Assembly (NCBI RefSeq): GCF_014207185.1
Contig: NZ_JACHCP010000005.1
Coordinates: forward strand, 124,001 to 188,000
Length of the DNA: 64,000 nt
Direction: 5' to 3'
From: Rhodanobacter sp. A1T4
GTDB lineage: Bacteria > Pseudomonadota > Gammaproteobacteria > Xanthomonadales > Rhodanobacteraceae
The notes under the pieces were generated by a model. It was given only the letters and a program-made list of their open reading frames with translations. It made no database searches and had not been told where the DNA came from. Both the position numbers and the translations under genes were made by a program. Shown here piece by piece: positions 55,716 to 63,189 of the stretch; within the stretch, counting starts at the first letter, position 1; the number at the start of each line of letters is the position of its first letter.

Positions 55716-57227
55716 GTGACTGCTTCTTCCCATAGTTCTACCCAAGCCAATTCGTCCCAAACGGCTTATTCCCAGGTGGTCGAACCGTTTGACCTGGTGA
55801 TTTTTGGCGGCACCGGCGACCTCGCCGTGCGCAAGCTGCTGCCCGCCCTGTATCACCGCTTTATCGACGGTCAGATTCCCGATAGCAGCCGCATCGTCGG
55901 CATTGCCCGCGAAGGGCTGGATGACGACAGTTACCGCGAGCAGGTTCGCGAAACCCTGGGCAAGACCAGCGGCGCCGACAAGGCAAAAATCGAGGCTTTC
56001 CTGAAACAGGTCCGCTATCGCTCGCTCGACGCACGCAAGGACGAAGGCTGGGATGAATTTGCCGCCCTGATCGGCGAGCAACCGGAACACATCCGCGTGT
56101 TCTATCTCTCGACCTCGCCGGAACTCTTCGTCGATATCTGCGGCCGCCTCGGTCACTACAAGCTCAACGAGGGCAAATCGCGCGTGGTGCTGGAGAAGCC
56201 GATCGGCCGCGATCTCGACAGCGCCAACCAGATCAACGACGCGGTCGGCCGGGTATTCGACGAATCGCAGACCTTCCGCATCGATCATTACCTCGGCAAG
56301 GAGACGGTGCAGAACCTGCTGGCGCTGCGCTTCGGCAATGCACTGTTCGAGCCGCTGTGGAACAACGCGCACATCGACCACGTGCAGATCACCGTGTCCG
56401 AAACGCTCGGCACCGGCAACCGCAGCTCCTACTACGACCGCGCCGGCGCATTGCGCGACATGGTGCAGAACCACATCCTGCAGCTGCTGTGCATGGTCGC
56501 CATGGAGCCGCCGTCATCGCTGGCACCCGACGCGGTGCGCGACGAAAAACTGAAAGTACTCAATTCGCTCAAGCACATCGACAGCAGCAATGTCGCCCAG
56601 CTCACCGTGCGTGGCCAGTACCGCGCCGGCGTAGCCGATGGCGCCAAAGTGCCTGGCTATCTCGATGAATTGGGTGATACCAAGTCCCACACCGAAACCT
56701 TTGTCGCGGTGAAGGCGGAAATCGCCAACTGGCGCTGGGCTGGCGTACCGTTCTATCTGCGCACCGGCAAGCGCCTGCCCGATCGCGTATCGGAAATCGT
56801 GGTCGCCTTCAAACCGGTACCGCACTCGATCTTCAGCGCCGATGCCGGCACGCTGGCGCAGAACCGTCTGGTACTGCGACTGCAGCCGGACGAAGGCGTC
56901 AAACTGTGGCTGACCATCAAGCACCCCGGTCCGGGCGGCCTGCGCCTTCGCCACGTGCCGCTGGACATGAGCTTTGCCGAAGCCTTCGGCGTCTCACAGC
57001 CCGATGCGTACGAGCGCCTGCTGCTGGATGTGGTGCGTGGCAATCCCACGCTGTTCATGCGTCGCGACGAAGTCGAAGCCGCATGGCGCTGGGCTGGTCC
57101 GATTCTCGCCGCATGGTCGGCCAGCGGCGAAGCGCCGCGTCCCTACTCTGCCGGCAGCTGGGGCCCAAGCGCTGCCATTGCCCTGATCGAACGCGATGGC
57201 CGCACTTGGAGCGAGGACAGTGAGTAG
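55716..57227 (+). CDS. zwf: Glucose-6-phosphate 1-dehydrogenase
   Basis: A 503-residue enzyme starting GTG 55716 with GAGG eight nt upstream. NADP-binding GGTGDLAVRKLLPAL lies at residues 31-45, the EKPIGRD motif near 170 and the active-site signature RIDHYLGKE with catalytic-relay H191. It oxidises glucose-6-phosphate to 6-phosphogluconolactone with NADP. It is the first gene of zwf-pgl-edd-eda, which channels glucose through the Entner-Doudoroff pathway. It is divergent from nagQ; three CTGGT motifs lie in the promoter. Confidence 0.97.
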   Translation: MTASSHSSTQANSSQTAYSQVVEPFDLVIFGGTGDLAVRKLLPALYHRFIDGQIPDSSRIVGIAREGLDDDSYREQVRETLGKTSGADKAKIEAFLKQVRYRSLDARKDEGWDEFAALIGEQPEHIRVFYLSTSPELFVDICGRLGHYKLNEGKSRVVLEKPIGRDLDSANQINDAVGRVFDESQTFRIDHYLGKETVQNLLALRFGNALFEPLWNNAHIDHVQITVSETLGTGNRSSYYDRAGALRDMVQNHILQLLCMVAMEPPSSLAPDAVRDEKLKVLNSLKHIDSSNVAQLTVRGQYRAGVADGAKVPGYLDELGDTKSHTETFVAVKAEIANWRWAGVPFYLRTGKRLPDRVSEIVVAFKPVPHSIFSADAGTLAQNRLVLRLQPDEGVKLWLTIKHPGPGGLRLRHVPLDMSFAEAFGVSQPDAYERLLLDVVRGNPTLFMRRDEVEAAWRWAGPILAAWSASGEAPRPYSAGSWGPSAAIALIERDGRTWSEDSE

Positions 57228-57392
57228 CTTCGCCACCCTCGACGCATCGAATGACGAGAAACCCCGAAACTCGCCGCCTTTAGCGACAATTCACTCGTTG
57301 AAGGCGACCTCTGCGTCAGACTTCGCGTCCCTTCCCAACGACAAGCAGCACACGCCGGCAAGCTCCGATTGTCGAACGTGTGGCCACTACCC

Positions 57393-58106
57393 ATGACTAC
57401 TCATCTCAACGTCACCACCCACAGTTTCACCGATTGCCACGCACAGGCCATCGCGCTCGCCGAGCGTGTCGCGCAACGGCTACGCGTCGGGTTGAATCAA
57501 CGCGGACATGCCCTGCTCGCCGTCTCCGGCGGCAGCACGCCCAAGGATTTCTTTGCCCAGTTGTCGCGTGAGTCACTGGACTGGGCCCATGTGAAAATCA
57601 CCTTGGTCGACGAGCGCTGGGTGCCCGACACCGACGAGCGCTCCAACGCGCGCCTGGTGAAATCGATCCTGTTGCAGAATCAGGCCGCCGAAGCGTCGTT
57701 CGTGCCGCTCTATACCGATGCGCCTACACCGGAAGATGGCCTCGCTGCCAGCACCGCACGCATCAATACACTCGCGCTGCCGTTCGATGCCGTGGTGTTG
57801 GGCATGGGCGACGATGGTCATACGGCGTCGTTCTTTCCCGGTGGCGATCACCTCGCCGATGCACTCGACCTCAACGGCAAAGCCCGCGTACTGCCGATGC
57901 GTGCGCCTGACGCCGGCGAGCCGCGCATTACGTTGACCCTGCCGACCCTGCTCGCAACCGAGTCGTTGTTTCTGCTGGTTGCCGGTGACAAAAAGCGCGA
58001 CTTGCTGGCCGATGTGCGACTCGGCCTGGGCGCCGCACGTGACTACCCGGTGCACGCCGTGATAGCCCAGCAGCGCGTGCCCGTGGCGGTTTACTGGTGC
58101 CCGTGA
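57393..58106 (+). CDS. pgl: 6-phosphogluconolactonase
   Basis: A 237-residue protein from ATG 57393 (MTTHLNVTTHSF); an upstream TTG at 57369 is possible but less likely. Typical DevB/Pgl motifs are LLAVSGGSTPKDFFAQLS, ITLVDERWVPDTDERSNARL, VVLGMGDDGHTASFFPG and the PRITLTLPTLL segment. It hydrolyses 6-phosphogluconolactone to 6-phosphogluconate. It lies 165 bp after zwf and 81 bp before edd in one operon. Confidence 0.95.
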   Translation: MTTHLNVTTHSFTDCHAQAIALAERVAQRLRVGLNQRGHALLAVSGGSTPKDFFAQLSRESLDWAHVKITLVDERWVPDTDERSNARLVKSILLQNQAAEASFVPLYTDAPTPEDGLAASTARINTLALPFDAVVLGMGDDGHTASFFPGGDHLADALDLNGKARVLPMRAPDAGEPRITLTLPTLLATESLFLLVAGDKKRDLLADVRLGLGAARDYPVHAVIAQQRVPVAVYWCP

Positions 58107-58187
58107 TGCGCAAGTTTTCCATTTATTGATGCCCTGCAGCGGCGACACACACCGCCGCCGCACACGGGCAATGTCCGGAGTTTTGAG

Positions 58188-60005
58188 ATGAACACGCTGC
58201 ACCCTGTGGTTGCCGAAGTCACCGAACGCTTGCGCGAGCGCAGCCGCGAAACGCGTGCGGCGTATCTTCAGCGGATTGACGCCGTCGATCGCGATGGCCC
58301 GCAACGCGACCGTCTTTCCTGCGGCAATCTCGCACACGGTTTTGCCGCCTGCGGCCCGGACGACAAGAACGCGCTGCGCAACGGTCGGCGCGCCAACGTC
58401 GCCATCGTTACCGCCTACAACGACATGCTTTCGGCACACCAGCCGTACGAGCGCTATCCCGAGTTGATCCGGAAAATCGCCCGTGATGCGGGCTTCACCG
58501 CGCAGGTGGCCGGTGGCGTGCCAGCGATGTGCGACGGCGTGACCCAGGGCCAGCCGGGCATGCAGCTGTCGCTGTTCTCGCGCGACCTCGTCGCGATGGC
58601 CACCGCCATTGCGCTGTCGCACGACATGTTCGACGGCGCGCTGTACCTGGGCATCTGCGACAAGATCGTGCCCGGTCTGCTGATCGGCGCGCTCAGCTTC
58701 GGCCATCTTTCCGGCGCATTCGTGCCGTCCGGCCCGATGCCCAGCGGCATTCCGAACGAGGAGAAATCCAAGGTTCGCCAGGCCTACGCCGAAGGCAAGG
58801 CCGGCAAGGCCGAACTGCTGGAGGCCGAGGCCGCCTCGTATCACAGTGCCGGTACCTGCACCTTCTACGGCACCGCCAACTCCAACCAGATGCTGATGGA
58901 GATCATGGGCCTGCATCTGCCCGGCGCCAGCTTCGAACCACCGGACACGCCGTTGCGCGACGCGCTCACCGCCGACGTCGTGCATCGGGTCAATACGTTG
59001 AGTTCGCTCGGCGACAGCTATCTGCCGATTGGTCACATCATCGACGAGCGCGCGATCATCAACGGCGTCATCGGCCTGCACGCCACCGGCGGCTCCACCA
59101 ATCACCTGCTGCATCTGGTCGCCATTGCACATGCGGCTGGCATACAGCTGCGCTGGGACGATTTCGACACGCTCTCCGGCGTCATCCCGCTGCTGGCACG
59201 CGTGTACCCGAACGGCTACGCCGATGTGAACCAGTTCCATCAGGCCGGCGGCATGGCGTTCCTGATCGATCAGCTGCTCAGCGCCGGCCTGATGCATGCC
59301 GACGTGCAGACGATCTTCGGCACGGGCATGGACGGCTATACACAGATTCCTCAGCTCAACGACAGCGGCACGCTGCGCTGGGTACCGGTATCAAAACAGA
59401 GCGGCAACCGCGGCGTGCTGCGCAGCATCGACGAACCGTTCCGCCACGACGGCGGTCTACGCATGCTGCAGGGCAATCTCGGCCGCGCCGTGATCAAGGT
59501 ATCTTCCGTGCCAGACGATCGACTGATCATCGAGGCGCCTGCCGTGGTGTTCCACGACCAGGACGAAGTCGGCGCCGCGTTCAAGCGCGGCGAGCTCAAT
59601 CGCGACTTCATTGCCGTGGTGCGCTTCCAGGGTCCGCAGGCCAACGGCATGCCGGAACTGCACAAGCTCACGCCGACACTCGCGCTGCTGCAGGATCGCG
59701 GCCATCGCATCGCCCTGCTCACCGACGGCCGCATGTCCGGCGCCTCCGGCCGCGTGCCCGCAGCGATCCACGTCACCCCCGAGGCCGTGGCCAGCGGCAA
59801 CATCGCCAAGATCCGCAACGGCGACATGATCCGGCTCGACGCGGTGAATGGCCATCTGGACGTGCTGATGGAAGCGCACGAACTCGACGCACGTCTGCCG
59901 CAGCACGCCGATCTTTCCTCCCAGCACAGCGGCATGGGGCGCGAACTGTTCGGCCTGTTCCGGCAGGCCGCCACCACCGCCGATCTTGGCGCAGGCGTGC
60001 TTTGA
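58188..60005 (+). CDS. edd: Phosphogluconate dehydratase
   Basis: A 605-residue IlvD/Edd-family enzyme with GGAG seven nt before the ATG. Iron-sulphur and metal residues sit in [22 protein letters not shown] and [17 protein letters not shown], with the 59.1-kb region [15 protein letters not shown] and the C-terminal [19 protein letters not shown]. Length (about 600) and the [17 protein letters not shown] start fit Edd rather than IlvD. It dehydrates 6-phosphogluconate to KDPG using a labile [4Fe-4S] cluster. It is followed by eda after 55 bp. Confidence 0.96.
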   Translation: MNTLHPVVAEVTERLRERSRETRAAYLQRIDAVDRDGPQRDRLSCGNLAHGFAACGPDDKNALRNGRRANVAIVTAYNDMLSAHQPYERYPELIRKIARDAGFTAQVAGGVPAMCDGVTQGQPGMQLSLFSRDLVAMATAIALSHDMFDGALYLGICDKIVPGLLIGALSFGHLSGAFVPSGPMPSGIPNEEKSKVRQAYAEGKAGKAELLEAEAASYHSAGTCTFYGTANSNQMLMEIMGLHLPGASFEPPDTPLRDALTADVVHRVNTLSSLGDSYLPIGHIIDERAIINGVIGLHATGGSTNHLLHLVAIAHAAGIQLRWDDFDTLSGVIPLLARVYPNGYADVNQFHQAGGMAFLIDQLLSAGLMHADVQTIFGTGMDGYTQIPQLNDSGTLRWVPVSKQSGNRGVLRSIDEPFRHDGGLRMLQGNLGRAVIKVSSVPDDRLIIEAPAVVFHDQDEVGAAFKRGELNRDFIAVVRFQGPQANGMPELHKLTPTLALLQDRGHRIALLTDGRMSGASGRVPAAIHVTPEAVASGNIAKIRNGDMIRLDAVNGHLDVLMEAHELDARLPQHADLSSQHSGMGRELFGLFRQAATTADLGAGVL

Positions 60006-60060
60006 GCCCTTCGCAATAAACGCCTAACCGCTTACTTTCAAACTTTCCGCGAGCGATTTC

Positions 60061-60711
60061 ATGAGCAGCATCGAACACAAGCAGCAACAGGTCGAAACCC
60101 TCATGCGGCTGGCGCCGGTGATTCCGGTCGTGATCATCGACAACGCCCGCGATGCCGTGCCGATGGCGCGCGCCCTAGTCGCCGGCGGCATTCCGACCAT
60201 CGAAGTGACGCTGCGCACGCCGGCCGCGCTCGATGCGATTCGCGCGATTGCCGCCGAAGTGGAAGGCGCCGTTGTCGGCGCAGGCACGGTGCTGACCATT
60301 CGCGATCTGGAAGCCGCGCGGCAGGCCGGCGCACGCTTTGCGGTATCGCCCGGCGTCTCACCGAAACTGCTCGACGCCGTCGACGACAGCGACGTACCGC
60401 TGCTACCCGGCGCAGCCACGGCCAGCGAGGTGATGACTTTGCTGGAGCGCGGCTATCGCTTCCTGAAATTTTTTCCTGCCGTGCCAGCCGGTGGTACCAA
60501 GTTGCTCGGCGCCTGGGCCAGTCCGCTGCCACAGGTGCGCTTCTGTCCTACGGGTGGCATCAGTCTGGCGAGTGCACCGGATTTTCTCGCGCTGCCGAAC
60601 GTGCTTTGTGTGGGCGGGTCTTGGTTGACGCCGGCGGATAAGTTGGCGGCGGGGGATTGGGCGGGGGTTGAGTTGTTGGCGCGCGAGGCGGCCGGTCTGC
60701 GTAAGGTTTGA
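60061..60711 (+). CDS. eda: 2-dehydro-3-deoxy-6-phosphogluconate (KDPG) aldolase
   Basis: A 216-residue class I aldolase. PVVIIDNARDAVPMARALVAGGIPTIEVTLRT holds the conserved Glu of the first motif, GAGTVLTIRDLEAARQAGA the second, and FLKFFPA carries the Schiff-base lysine K136. It cleaves KDPG to pyruvate and glyceraldehyde-3-phosphate, the last step of the pathway set up by zwf, pgl and edd. The final 35 codons (from about 60600) switch to G- and T-ending codons, unlike the C-ending use before, just where repeat copy C follows. Confidence 0.96.
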   Translation: MSSIEHKQQQVETLMRLAPVIPVVIIDNARDAVPMARALVAGGIPTIEVTLRTPAALDAIRAIAAEVEGAVVGAGTVLTIRDLEAARQAGARFAVSPGVSPKLLDAVDDSDVPLLPGAATASEVMTLLERGYRFLKFFPAVPAGGTKLLGAWASPLPQVRFCPTGGISLASAPDFLALPNVLCVGGSWLTPADKLAAGDWAGVELLAREAAGLRKV

Positions 60712-60719
60712 TTTTCGCT

Positions 60720-60737
60720 AGCGCGATCGTTCGCGCT
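60720..60737 (+). terminator. Hairpin after eda
   Basis: AGCGCGA-TCGT-TCGCGCT is a perfect 7-bp stem with a 4-nt loop, 9 bp after the eda stop codon. No T-tract follows. Confidence 0.4.
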
Positions 60738-60760
60738 GGGCTGCAACGTGATGATGGTTT

Positions 60761-61018
60761 GAAAGCAGAGCTTTCGTCCTCCTGCGGAGGGCGAGTCACT
60801 TTTCTCTGCGTGGCCAGAGAAAAGTAACCAAAAGAGAGGCCACCCCACTTGGCGCTTGCCGGGCTACGCCCGACAAGTCCGCGAGTTGAGGCCGGGCTTT
60901 TCGACAGGGCTTCCTGCCCTGACGAAAAGGAATCGACGTCCATGCCGATCCCCCGGCGGGCCTGTCGACCTCACCTCAACGCCGCACAGAGGTCTGAGAA
61001 GCAGAGCAGCTTTCCCGC
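60761..61018 (+). repeat. Multi-hairpin repeat, copy C (full, forward)
   Basis: Same orientation as copy A and inverted relative to B and D. Hairpins: 60798-60808/60815-60825 (11 bp, loop CGTGGC); GGCGCTTGCCGGGC with GCCCGACAAGTCC; and CTTTTCGACAGGGC with GCCCTGACGAAAAG around 60897-60930. It ends GCAGAGCAGCTTTCCCG. The reading frame running over it on the minus strand (60560-60943) is not a gene. Confidence 0.9.
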
Positions 61019-61032
61019 AAATTAATTTGAGA

Positions 61033-61088
61033 TCCAAACGCTTGATTAAGCAGCGCCTGAGGCGGCTACCTTGAATAAGTGGTTAGGC
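61033..61088 (-). other. attC-like recombination site 3 (56 bp)
   Basis: On the minus strand: GCCTAAC (R''), CACTTATTCAAGGTAGC (L''), a CGCCTCAGGCG apex, CTGCTTAATC (L') and AAGCGTTTGGAT (R', variant of GTTRRRY). The TAA of the preceding gene's stop codon lies inside R'', a frequent feature of gene cassettes. Confidence 0.7.
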
Positions 61089-61490
61089 TCCAGCACCTCG
61101 TGTGCGCGCTTTCGCATCACAAAACTGCAGTCCTTTCATTTGCCAAAGCCGCACGGGACCGCTCAAAAGTTCGGGATGCGCCTCGACATACTTACGCGCA
61201 CCCTGCATGGCTTCGCGATCTTTATCACTGCATGCCCAGTAGGCAAGGCCTTGCGAATAAGTGCCTATCTGGACAAGTGCGAATGTTAGGTTCTCCTCGT
61301 AAATTTTGTTTGCCTGCATCGAGTCGCTTAGTCCCAACCCATCGAGCGACATACGAACTCCAGCGACTGCATCCGTGACTTCGTTCTGCGCTGCGAGCGC
61401 GGTCATTGTCTTGGCCCCATAACCAAACCCAACGTAGAACCCGATGGCGGTACCTGCAACAACCGCAATTAGCCACAAAAAGATCTTCAT
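61083..61490 (-). CDS. Membrane-anchored hypothetical protein, integron cassette-like gene (135 aa)
   Basis: A 135-residue protein beginning MKIFLWLIAVVAGTAIGFYVGFGYGA, an uncleaved or cleaved N-terminal membrane segment, followed by a mostly helical soluble part with YWACSDKDREAMQGARKYVE and a Cys pair (ACSD, FCDAK). I recognise no family. The gene lies exactly between attC-like sites 4 and 3: it starts 24 bp after the site 4 core, and its TAA stop is part of the site 3 R'' box. This is the layout of an integron gene cassette read on the minus strand. Confidence 0.75.
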   Translation of the reverse strand: MKIFLWLIAVVAGTAIGFYVGFGYGAKTMTALAAQNEVTDAVAGVRMSLDGLGLSDSMQANKIYEENLTFALVQIGTYSQGLAYWACSDKDREAMQGARKYVEAHPELLSGPVRLWQMKGLQFCDAKARTRGAGA

Positions 61491-61513
61491 GTTCGCGACT
61501 CCCTTCCCATGGC

Positions 61514-61607
61514 GCCTAACGCCCTAGCTAAGCGGCCGTGCTGGCCGCAGCGCGTGATTGCACCGGAAACTCCCTCCCCCACGGTCAGCTTGAGCGCATA
61601 GTTAGGC
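61514..61607 (-). other. attC recombination site 4 (94 bp), best preserved
   Basis: On the minus strand: GCCTAAC (R''), TATGCGCTCAAGC (L''), a central variable part containing GCTGCGGCCAGCACGGCC, GCTTAGCT (L') and GCGTTAGGC (R'). R'' and R' are perfect complements, L'' and L' pair with one extrahelical base, and the core GTTAGGC is canonical. This is the clearest attC in the window. Confidence 0.85.
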
Positions 61608-61651
61608 CCTGTGAGTTCGTCAGGAAGCATGTGCGTCAGCGACGAATATTC

Positions 61652-61966
61652 TCACTGAAGAGAACGGGTCTTATTGATTCTCTCAACATCCAGCTCTCGT
61701 GAATCCTTCTTGCCATCTGGCCGAGTGACGATGATGCGAATGGACTTGAGATTGTGCTTGTTCGCGGCAGCAACAAGCGTGGAAATTTTTTCCTGCAGCT
61801 CGGACTCTTGCTCGCTACCCCAAGGTTTCTTTTCCTGTCTAGCGAACTTCTTGGCGAGGCTGCTTGTCAAGGCAGCAATGAACTCCGAACCTAGATCAGC
61901 GGGCTCAACCTCTATTGAATCCTCAGGGTTCTGAAATAGATCGTCCATGGACAAAGTCCTCTTCAT
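61652..61966 (-). CDS. Hypothetical protein, integron cassette-like gene (104 aa)
   Basis: A 104-residue soluble, highly charged protein starting MKRTLSMDDLFQNPED. A helical middle part rich in Lys/Glu (SLAKKFARQEKKPW, EQESELQEKISTLVAAANKH) precedes a likely beta strand (LKSIRIIVTRPDG) and a basic end. I recognise no family; no catalytic motif is evident. It starts 24 bp after the core of attC-like site 5 and ends 45 bp before site 4 on the minus strand, the same spacing as its neighbour cassette. Confidence 0.75.
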   Translation of the reverse strand: MKRTLSMDDLFQNPEDSIEVEPADLGSEFIAALTSSLAKKFARQEKKPWGSEQESELQEKISTLVAAANKHNLKSIRIIVTRPDGKKDSRELDVERINKTRSLQ

Positions 61967-61990
61967 GGTTGGCAGGGGCCGTGGAAGGAA

Positions 61991-62042
61991 GCCTAACGCT
62001 TATTAGACCTTCGCCCGAGGCATAAGCAATGGATGTTTAGGC
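61991..62042 (-). other. attC-like recombination site 5 (52 bp)
   Basis: On the minus strand: GCCTAAAC (R''), TTGCTTAT (L''), a CCTCGGGCGAAGG apex, ATAAGC (L') and GCGTTAGGC (R'). GCTTAT and ATAAGC pair perfectly and the R' core is canonical. It is slightly shorter than the usual minimum for attC. Confidence 0.65.
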
Positions 62043-62178
62043 GGTAAGGAATCGGCACTAAGCGGTGAAAGCCTGCGGGAAATAAGGATTCTGGTTGATG
62101 GATAACTGTCACGACGAACGCATTATGCGCTTGCATATACCACTCATCGAATCGATGCATCTTATGCCCCGCAAGCAT
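61993..62178 (-). pseudogene. Possible cassette gene remnant cut by repeat copy D
   Basis: A short AT-rich frame (61 codons) starting MLAGHKMHRFDEWYMQAHNA and running into attC-like site 5. Its composition resembles a real coding sequence more than a shadow frame. Repeat copy D begins about 20 bp upstream, so an older, longer gene may have been truncated there. It could also be a chance frame. Confidence 0.3.
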
Positions 62179-62199
62179 AGGTGGCTACGGAGCGCGCAG

Positions 62200-62445
62200 G
62201 ATGCGCGCTGCTTTTAAACGGGGCCCCTGTGCGACGGTGAGGTGGGGTCGACAGGCCCGCAGGGGGATCGACATGGATGTCGATTCCTTTTCGTCAGGGC
62301 AGGCGAGGACATGGATAGAGCAACGCAGGAGCAGTTGCCGAATGCCCGGCAAGCACCAAATGGGGTGGCCTTCTCTTTGGGTTGCTTTTCTCTTGGCCAC
62401 GCAAAAGAAAAGTGACTCGGTCACCAGTGGTGGCCGAAAGCTCTT
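62200..62445 (-). repeat. Multi-hairpin repeat, copy D (inverted, diverged)
   Basis: Same orientation as copy B. A stem at 62385-62395/62402-62412 has one mismatch and the constant loop GCCACG; GGGATCGACAT pairs with ATGTCGATTCC around 62264-62288. The middle part (about 62305-62345) differs from copies B and C. The frame 62201-62500 that crosses it is not a gene. The remaining interval 62446-62556 holds nothing convincing. Confidence 0.85.
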
Positions 62446-62556
62446 AATTTCTACCCCAGCTCAATACAAAGTTCAGCACCAAACCAAGAACCTACTGTAG
62501 ATGGCGCGTTAGCCTTTAGAGTGAGAGGCCGTGGCACTCAAACCTCAAACGCTCGC

Positions 62557-63120
62557 TTAGCCGTCGCTCTTACCGCTTGTATTTGTCGAGGGCGCGGGCG
62601 CCTTGTCCTTGCTCGCTTTATAGGCAGCAAGTTTACTTGTTGTCTCTTGCGCAATCTTTTGCATATCGGGCATCAGTACAGCTATTTTTTTCTGCATTAT
62701 TTGCATGCCCTGCTGCATCAAGAGCGGCATTTTCACAACCACGGCCTGACCCGACGGAGATTTGTAGAACGCTACCATGTCATTCACTTCCTTCTGGGAG
62801 AACGATTTTTTGTACATGTCGATATACACGGGTTCCAGGCTCTCCCAGCTCAATGCCTGCCGCATTACCTCGTACACCTCGCTATCTTGCTGGTCGAGAA
62901 TTTTTTGCTCCGCCGCATCGACGCTGCTCCCTGCCAGGCTCTGCTGCTCAGATTTCTGCATCATGCCTTTCACCTGGCCCATCATGCTGTCGACAAGCTT
63001 GTGCGCCTGCATTACCTGAAGCAGTTCGTGTACCGATGCATCACTCGGTGGCGCGTCAGCGGCAAAAATGGGGCTCGTCGTGAGAAGCAAGGCTAGAAAA
63101 CCTATCGTGCGAAGACGCAT
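62557..63120 (-). CDS. DUF2059 family secreted protein
   Basis: A 187-residue protein with a signal peptide (residues 1-20, ending PIFA-A) and AGGAGAG before the ATG at 63120. The DUF2059 domain shows VHELLQVMQAHKLVDSMMGQ, YIDMYKKSFSQKEVNDMVAFYKSPSGQAVV and MPLLMQQGMQIMQKK, which match the family pattern of a helical periplasmic domain. The C-terminus is a Lys/Ser/Thr-rich tail. Family function is unknown. It lies just outside the second islet and no attC was found directly after it, so it need not be a cassette. Confidence 0.85.
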   Translation of the reverse strand: MRLRTIGFLALLLTTSPIFAADAPPSDASVHELLQVMQAHKLVDSMMGQVKGMMQKSEQQSLAGSSVDAAEQKILDQQDSEVYEVMRQALSWESLEPVYIDMYKKSFSQKEVNDMVAFYKSPSGQAVVVKMPLLMQQGMQIMQKKIAVLMPDMQKIAQETTSKLAAYKASKDKAPAPSTNTSGKSDG

Positions 63121-63189
63121 CTTTATCTCTCCTTGAAGTTAACTATGAATAAAAATTTCAAGCATTTAAGCCTTGACTGATTTTTCATA

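Noticed and set aside
57573-59297. 574-codon minus-strand frame opposite pgl and edd
   Set aside because: It runs across two real genes and their intergenic gap; a shadow frame caused by GC-rich third positions.
58188-60005. Idea that islet 2 is the classic Xanthomonas integron next to ilvD
   Set aside because: The neighbouring gene is edd by length, operon context and sequence, not ilvD; both belong to the same family, which makes the resemblance tempting. No integrase is present.
60560-60943. Minus-strand frame starting MDVDSFSSGQ over eda and repeat C
   Set aside because: The start lies in the repeat and the rest is antisense to eda. Similar short frames appear in copies B and D because the repeat sequence is conserved, not because of coding.
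62201-62500. Plus-strand frame across repeat D
   Set aside because: Made of repeat sequence only; disrupted in the other copies.
62508-62570. Candidate sixth attC after the DUF2059 gene (GTTAGCC and GCTTAGCC motifs)
   Set aside because: The R and L boxes cannot be paired in the required order, so the site is not supported.
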